Shown piece after piece: positions 59,855-64,000 of a stretch of 64,000 nt of DNA (within the stretch, counting starts at the first letter, position 1; every line of letters starts with the position of its first letter). Below the pieces are notes generated by a model that was not told the origin of the DNA, ran no database searches, and was given only the letters and a program-made list of their open reading frames with translations. Location of the stretch: assembly GCA_050330855.1 (NCBI GenBank), contig JBHJNL010000039.1:62001-126000 (forward strand), given 5' to 3'. Made by a program: the position numbers and the translations under genes. Origin of the DNA: RCC1774 sp050330855 (lineage in GTDB: Bacteria > Cyanobacteriota > Cyanobacteriia > Thermosynechococcales > Thermosynechococcaceae).

Positions 59855-60844
59855 ATGACACAGTACAACGTTTATGGTCTGGGTAATGCCCTTGTTGATA
59901 TTGAATGCGAGGTCAAGCCGGAACTTCTAGCCGAGCTGGGCATTGATAAAGGGGTCATGACGCTCATTGATGAAGATCATCAGCATAAGATTCTGGCGAG
60001 CCTGAACAGCCATCCCCTCAAGCGGGCGTCGGGGGGATCTGCGGCCAACACTATGATTGCCGTCAACCAGTTTGGGGGTAAGTCTTTCTATTCTTGTAAA
60101 GTTGCCAATGACGAAGCAGGCCAGTTTTATCTGTCGGACCTGTTGACCTGTGGCGTTGATACCAATTTGAAACCCGATGCCCTTGACGAGGGTGTGACGG
60201 GGAAGTGTTTAGTCTTTGTTACCCCCGATGCAGATCGCTCGATGACAACATTTTTGGGTATTTCAGGGGGGCTGTCAGAGGTTGAGTTGGATACAGATGC
60301 GATCGCATCTGCCCAATACACTTACATGGAAGGCTACCTCGTCACTGGACCGGACTCCAAAGCTGCGGCCATCAAGGCGCGAGAGGTGGCAAAGGCAGCC
60401 GGTCAGAAAGTGTCTTTAACGCTGTCAGATTTCAACATGGTGAAGTTCTTCAAGGAAGGGCTGATTGAGATGATTGGCCCCGGCGTTGACTTTCTGTTTG
60501 CCAACGAAAGCGAAGCCCTCGGTATGGCCGACACAGAAGACTTTGGCACAGCAGTAGAGCACTTCAAAACCCTAGCGACTTGTTTTGCCATTACCCGTGG
60601 CCCTGATGGTTCCGTGATATTTGACGGCGAACAGCTCCTTGAAATCGATCCGCTCCCAGTGAAGGCCGTCGATACCGTGGGCGCGGGGGACATGTATGCG
60701 GGGGCAGTCCTGTATGGCATCACCAATGGCATGAGCTTTGCAGATGCCGGTCGTCTCGGCTCGTTGGCCGCAGCGCGATTGGTCACAAACCTTGGCCCTC
60801 GCATGGAAACAGAAGCAACACGGGCACTGCTAGACGCCATTTAA
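59855..60844 (+). CDS. PfkB-family kinase, adenosine-kinase-like
   Basis: A 329-residue ribokinase-fold enzyme. I use the ATG at 59855, which has CAGGAG 6 bases upstream, rather than the longer frame that overlaps the preceding gene. It has the N-terminal YNVYGLGNALVDIECEV, the substrate loop KRASGGSAANTMIAVNQFGG, and the catalytic anion-hole motif VDTVGAGDMYAGAVLYGI with the general-base Asp. Cyanobacterial homologues are annotated as adenosine kinase, which salvages adenosine to AMP; another sugar or nucleoside is possible. It lies 43 bases after the CsgG-like gene. Confidence 0.87.
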   Translation: MTQYNVYGLGNALVDIECEVKPELLAELGIDKGVMTLIDEDHQHKILASLNSHPLKRASGGSAANTMIAVNQFGGKSFYSCKVANDEAGQFYLSDLLTCGVDTNLKPDALDEGVTGKCLVFVTPDADRSMTTFLGISGGLSEVELDTDAIASAQYTYMEGYLVTGPDSKAAAIKAREVAKAAGQKVSLTLSDFNMVKFFKEGLIEMIGPGVDFLFANESEALGMADTEDFGTAVEHFKTLATCFAITRGPDGSVIFDGEQLLEIDPLPVKAVDTVGAGDMYAGAVLYGITNGMSFADAGRLGSLAAARLVTNLGPRMETEATRALLDAI

Positions 60845-60932
60845 CGTTACAGTCAGCGGGTCGTTTGTTCTGGATTGTTTCGCCAGTAACTGCCGTACCC
60901 GCTGCAATAGCTTCCGTAATGCTCTGACATTG

Positions 60933-61910
60933 ATGATAATCCCTACTCATCTGTTGCTGATCGCTGCAACGACGCTCTATCAGGTTATTGCCTGCGGTCA
61001 AGAGCAAGCTCAAAAGCCGCCGGGGCAGCGGGTAGATGTTGGTGGCTATGCACTGCACCTTTATGCTTTGGGGGAATCTAAGGGGCCAACCATTGTCTTA
61101 GATCATAGTTTGGGCGGTGTTGAAGGCTATCTTTTGATCGAAAAGCTATCTTCATTAGGGCGTGTGGTCATTTGCGATCGCGCTGGCTATGGCTGGAGCG
61201 ATCACAGCCCTCATCCCCGTACCAGCAGTAACATTGTCGATGAGCTGCACAGGGCGCTTCAGAACGCCGAGATTCCGCCTCCTTACCTCTTGGTGGGGGA
61301 TTCTTTTGGCAGCTATAACATGCGTCTCTATGCCCATCGATTTCCTGAGCAAGTGCAGGGCTTAGTGTTAACCGATGGCCTGCACGAGCAAGGTATGCTG
61401 GCGATGTCCTTGCCGCTACAGCTCTTGAAGCTGATTTTTATCTCGGGCTTTTTGATGTCGATTGTAGGGGCAGGATTAGGGATTATCCGAATGCTGCGGC
61501 TGTTGCGAATCTTCGAGCTGCTAAAGCCCAATCTAAGACAGTTTTCGCAGGCAGAACTAACGCCAGTGACTCGCTCATTTTGTCGGCCCAAGCACTGGTT
61601 GACGATGGCGAGAGAGCTGTGGAGCATGAATGCCAGTGGTCGTCAGTTGACAGTGGCAAATCAGCTAGGGGATTTGCCCGTTGTGAATATCAAGTCGGCT
61701 TCTTTTTTTACGCCAATGTTCTGGACGGTCTTGATTCCGCTTCAGGGGATCAATCGGCTGCGCGATCGCATCCATACCGCTTTGATGGAAGTCTCGTCAG
61801 ATTGTACGCAACTCCAGGCCCGTGAGAGTAGTCACTTTGTTTGGGTTGATCAACCGGAAGTGATGGTACAAGCCGTGAAGTTTGTCCTAGCAAAAATTGG
61901 AAGCTTGTGA
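60933..61910 (+). CDS. Alpha/beta hydrolase
   Basis: A 325-residue alpha/beta-hydrolase. The N-terminal hydrophobic run (MIIPTHLLLIAATTLYQVIACGQ) may be a signal or membrane anchor. The oxyanion segment is VLDHSLGGVEGY, the nucleophile elbow is GDSFGS, and the catalytic His lies in ESSHFVWVDQPE near the C-terminus. The cap region (about 150-230) is unusually hydrophobic (LIFISGFLMSIVGAGLGII), consistent with membrane or lipid contact. Substrate unknown. ATG at 60933; a TTG one codon earlier is the alternative. No neighbour hints at the pathway. Confidence 0.85.
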   Translation: MIIPTHLLLIAATTLYQVIACGQEQAQKPPGQRVDVGGYALHLYALGESKGPTIVLDHSLGGVEGYLLIEKLSSLGRVVICDRAGYGWSDHSPHPRTSSNIVDELHRALQNAEIPPPYLLVGDSFGSYNMRLYAHRFPEQVQGLVLTDGLHEQGMLAMSLPLQLLKLIFISGFLMSIVGAGLGIIRMLRLLRIFELLKPNLRQFSQAELTPVTRSFCRPKHWLTMARELWSMNASGRQLTVANQLGDLPVVNIKSASFFTPMFWTVLIPLQGINRLRDRIHTALMEVSSDCTQLQARESSHFVWVDQPEVMVQAVKFVLAKIGSL

Positions 61911-61955
61911 CTGCCCTGATAGAATCATTAGACTCAAGACTGTTTTTGCAGAAAA

Positions 61956-61969
61956 AGGTAACGTTACCT
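61956..61969. repeat. 14-bp perfect palindrome
   Basis: AGGTAACGTTACCT is its own reverse complement. It lies 47 bases after the hydrolase gene and 47 bases before the IS element. It could be an operator half-site pair or chance. Confidence 0.6.
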
Positions 61970-62015
61970 CATATTAGTTATAGATTGAGCAAAAGCAGAC
62001 AGACAAGTTCAACAT

Positions 62016-62034
62016 TAGACCTCTTGCATAATTG
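62016..62034. repeat. Left terminal inverted repeat of the IS5-family element
   Basis: Exact reverse complement of 62946-62964. Confidence 0.9.
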
Positions 62035-62068
62035 ATTTTGTGTTATCTTCTAGGGCTTTGCCTAACGC

Positions 62069-62911
62069 ATGGTGAAGCCCATGAACTATGAAACGTCTCA
62101 AGCCTTGAAGCCACAGGATTTTAAGCGATACGTCGGTGTGCAACGCTCCACCTTCAAACAGATGCTCAGAACCCTTCATAAGCAACGGTTGCTGGCTCCG
62201 AACTCAGGGCGTCCACCCAAGCTATCACTGGCAGATCAATTACTGGTGGCCTTGCAATATTGGCGAGAATATCGAACCTACTTTCACATCGCCATCGATT
62301 GGCAGCTTTCTGAATCAACGATTTGTCGGATTGTTCACAAAATTGAGTGTATGTTGATGTCCTCTGGGTGCTTTCGCCTACCGGGCAAGAAAAGTCTCGT
62401 CAGAGGCTTCGAGCGACCGACGGTGGTGGTTATAGATGTCACCGAGTCACCCATTGAACGTCCTGTGCGGCGTCAACGACACTATTATTCTGGCAAGAAG
62501 AAGTGCCATACCCTCAAGTGCCAAGTGCTCATCAACCAGGACACCGGAGCTATTATCTGCCTACATTTCGGCAAAGGACGACGGCATGATTTCCAGCTTT
62601 TCAAAGCCTCTGGCGTTCATATCCATCGAGAGACTGAGAGCCTGCAAGACAGTGGCTATCAAGGCATCGATCAGTATCATGCCAATAGCTACGTCCCTAG
62701 GAAGAAGCCCCAAGATAGAGCACTCACTGCCTTAGAGAAAGACTACAACCGACAACTGAGCCGCGAACGCATTGGTGTTGAGCATGTCAATGGTCGCTTG
62801 AAGACCTTCAAGATTCTCTCGCAGCGTTATCGCAATCGTCGTCGTCGGTATGGCCTGCGGTGTAACTTGATTGCAGCTCTGTATAATTATGAACTCGAAG
62901 CAGCAGCTTAG
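62069..62911 (+). CDS. IS5-family DDE transposase
   Basis: A 280-residue transposase. An N-terminal helix-turn-helix region (LADQLLVALQYWREYRTYFHIAIDWQLSESTICRIVHKIE) binds the ends. The DDE catalytic set is visible as Asp in VVVIDVTESPIERP, Asp in GKGRRHDFQLFK and Glu in RIGVEHVNGRLKTFKIL. The chain is full length and unbroken, without a frameshift, so it should be active. The gene lies inside perfect inverted repeats. It belongs to the group with a DDE_Tnp_4-type domain. Confidence 0.92.
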   Translation: MVKPMNYETSQALKPQDFKRYVGVQRSTFKQMLRTLHKQRLLAPNSGRPPKLSLADQLLVALQYWREYRTYFHIAIDWQLSESTICRIVHKIECMLMSSGCFRLPGKKSLVRGFERPTVVVIDVTESPIERPVRRQRHYYSGKKKCHTLKCQVLINQDTGAIICLHFGKGRRHDFQLFKASGVHIHRETESLQDSGYQGIDQYHANSYVPRKKPQDRALTALEKDYNRQLSRERIGVEHVNGRLKTFKILSQRYRNRRRRYGLRCNLIAALYNYELEAAA

Positions 62912-62945
62912 GCGATTAAAAAAGCCGCACACCATAGCATGAAAA

Positions 62946-62964
62946 CAATTATGCAAGAGGTCTA
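62946..62964. repeat. Right terminal inverted repeat of the IS5-family element
   Basis: Exact reverse complement of 62016-62034. Confidence 0.9.
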
Positions 62965-63315
62965 GTGAGGCAACCTTTCTGACTTAAACGACCGACTGAT
63001 AGGGTTCCTGAACAACTCTGTGATCTACTGAGCATGATTCAACTTGGGGCAAAACTTTTGGTTTAGTACAACAGTTTTGCTAAAACTGCTTCCTGATATG
63101 GGCTTTAGAGATTTAGCTCACTATTAAAGTGTTACTCTGGTCACCTGGAAGTTTAACCGAGTCTCTTCGGCAACAAATAGCGCATGCATCTTCAATCCTT
63201 CCTCTGCAATCATCGGTGCAATCAGAGCCTGTGGCATAACCACAGACTCTGATTGTTTAAACGCGCTGGAGCTGGCACTCTTTTCAAAAAGCAGGCCGAC
63301 CATCGCTCGATAACT
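62965..63315. other. 350-bp gap between the IS element and ackA
   Basis: No supportable gene. The stretch is AT-richer than its surroundings. It contains one strong hairpin with 14-base arms and a single mismatch (63221-63234 with 63240-63253), followed on the plus strand by TGTTT. It may be a terminator for one side or a small palindrome. Confidence 0.45.
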
Positions 63316-64000
63316 CTACCCATCGCTCAGCAGCGGCATTCGCTCTGGCATAGGCGAGATAATTCCGAACAACGCCGTAGCACTATCAACACAAGCCTGT
63401 GCGATCGCAAAATCTTCTTGAGTCTTAATCACCAGCACCCGTACCGTAGAATCAGCCGTCGAGATCTCTTGATCAACGGTCGAACTTTCGTTTTGAGCTG
63501 GATCAAGTTTTAGCCCTAAAAAGGTCAGTGCCGCGCAGGTCTCAGCCCGAATCGATGCAGAATGCTCCCCCACACCGGCGGTAAAAACCAGTGCATCGAG
63601 TCCGCCCAAGCTCATCAGCATTTCACCGAGGCACGACTTCAACCGATGGAGATAAAGTTCTCGCGCTAGTTTGGCCCGTTTGTTGCCCGTTGCGATCGCA
63701 TCTTCGACAACCCGCAAATCATGGGAAACCCCCGATATCCCCTTGAGGCCAGATTCCTTATTCAATAAGCGATCAAGCTGATCGGCAGAATACCCTTGGC
63801 GGATCAGGTGAATCAAAATGCCAGGGTCCACCGCTCCTGATCGTGTGCCCATCATCAGCCCATCTAAAGGCGTATATCCCATCGTGGTATTGATGCTCTG
63901 ACCGTTTTGCACCGCCGTTAGGGAAGCCCCGTTCCCCAAGTGACAGATGATCAGTCGCTCTACCTCTCGACCTAGGATCTGAAAAGTCCGTTGCGTACAA
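63316..64000 (-). CDS. ackA: Acetate kinase, C-terminal part (5' end outside window)
   Basis: Acetate kinase interconverts acetate and acetyl-phosphate with ATP. The frame is open to the window edge (first full codon ends at 63999). It reads LGREVERLIICHLGNGASL, a conserved ATP-binding segment, then TPLDGLMMGTRSGAVDPG with the active-site Arg/Asp region, GVSHDLRVVEDA, and FTAGVGEHSASIRAETC with the conserved Glu. About 228 residues are visible, with the C-terminal half intact. The N-terminus is outside the window. Neighbouring pta is not seen. Confidence 0.93.
   Translation of the reverse strand, partial: CTQRTFQILGREVERLIICHLGNGASLTAVQNGQSINTTMGYTPLDGLMMGTRSGAVDPGILIHLIRQGYSADQLDRLLNKESGLKGISGVSHDLRVVEDAIATGNKRAKLARELYLHRLKSCLGEMLMSLGGLDALVFTAGVGEHSASIRAETCAALTFLGLKLDPAQNESSTVDQEISTADSTVRVLVIKTQEDFAIAQACVDSATALFGIISPMPERMPLLSDG

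Larger units (their letters stand above)
62016..62964 (+). mobile_element. IS5-family insertion sequence, apparently intact
   Basis: A 949-bp element bounded by perfect 19-bp inverted repeats, 62016-62034 and 62946-62964, beginning TAGACCTCTTGCATAATTG. The similarity continues imperfectly for several more bases with a one-base indel. It holds one transposase gene reading rightward with no interrupting stop. Outside the repeats there is no clear longer duplication; if the TA at each end is not part of the element, it is a 2-bp TA target duplication. The perfect ends and open gene suggest recent arrival. Confidence 0.9.

Noticed and set aside
1..64000. CRISPR array or prophage
   Set aside because: No series of regularly spaced direct repeats and no phage structural, integrase or lysis genes could be read.

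Overview
The window is chromosomal DNA of a cyanobacterium. The evidence is the split RNA polymerase operon (rpoB, rpoC1, rpoC2), a tRNA-Leu(UAA) gene interrupted by a group I intron, a valyl-tRNA synthetase carrying the cyanobacterial CAAD membrane domain, a short cyanobacterial-type omega subunit, and frequent HIP1 octamers (GCGATCGC). Base composition looks moderate in G+C. I cannot name genus or species from sequence alone. Most of the window is ordinary core genome with short intergenic gaps; only the right end and a few small islands look accessory.

Layout. 1-6.4 kb: the 3' end of glucose-6-phosphate isomerase, a secreted proline-rich protein, a lone DppC-like permease, a secreted phosphodiester-glycosidase-domain protein, a cupin, an IscA/HesB-type protein and an EgtB-like sulfoxide synthase. 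6.5-17.4 kb: valS, a Uma2-family protein, a solitary BrxD-like (DUF2791) ATPase, a B12-binding radical SAM protein, a large zinc-ribbon/PP2C membrane phosphatase and a SIS-domain protein. 17.5-25.3 kb: serA-prmA, a compact leftward operon rpoZ-unknown-DUF1818, a photorespiratory-type aminotransferase and a RelA/SpoT homologue. 25.4-29.3 kb: a von Willebrand A protein, a PP2C phosphatase and a kinase-zinc ribbon-TM-WD40 protein, forming a TerY-P type signalling triad. 29.3-41.1 kb: thiE, then leftward rpsT-tatD-rpoB-rpoC1-rpoC2 ending at a hairpin terminator. 41.2-50.6 kb: hisD, a universal stress protein, pheT, a decayed DUF29 gene, a DUF6439-like gene, an unidentified structured intergenic sequence, intron-bearing trnL, several small unknown genes and plsX-fabH. 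50.7-61.9 kb: YccF, two Uma2 genes, two methyltransferases, a PBP4-type carboxypeptidase, a three-gene phosphonate/selenate-type ABC importer with a double permease, a CsgG-like protein, an adenosine-kinase-like enzyme and an alpha/beta hydrolase. 62.0-63.0 kb: an apparently intact IS5-family element with perfect 19-bp inverted repeats. The window ends inside a leftward acetate kinase gene.

How the genes work together: the core genes cover transcription (rpoB/C1/C2/Z), translation (valS, pheT, rpsT, prmA, trnL), amino-acid synthesis (serA, hisD), thiamine (thiE), fatty acid and phospholipid initiation (plsX, fabH) and stringent response (RSH). The most system-like part is 25.4-29.3 kb, where phosphatase and kinase are translationally coupled and the kinase appears to be membrane-anchored with a seven-blade propeller. 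A second PP2C protein at 14.0-16.3 kb carries a region resembling a degenerate kinase. I found no CRISPR array, prophage or complete defence island.

All assignments come from reading the sequence; no database search was run. Residue positions are approximate unless a specific residue is named.
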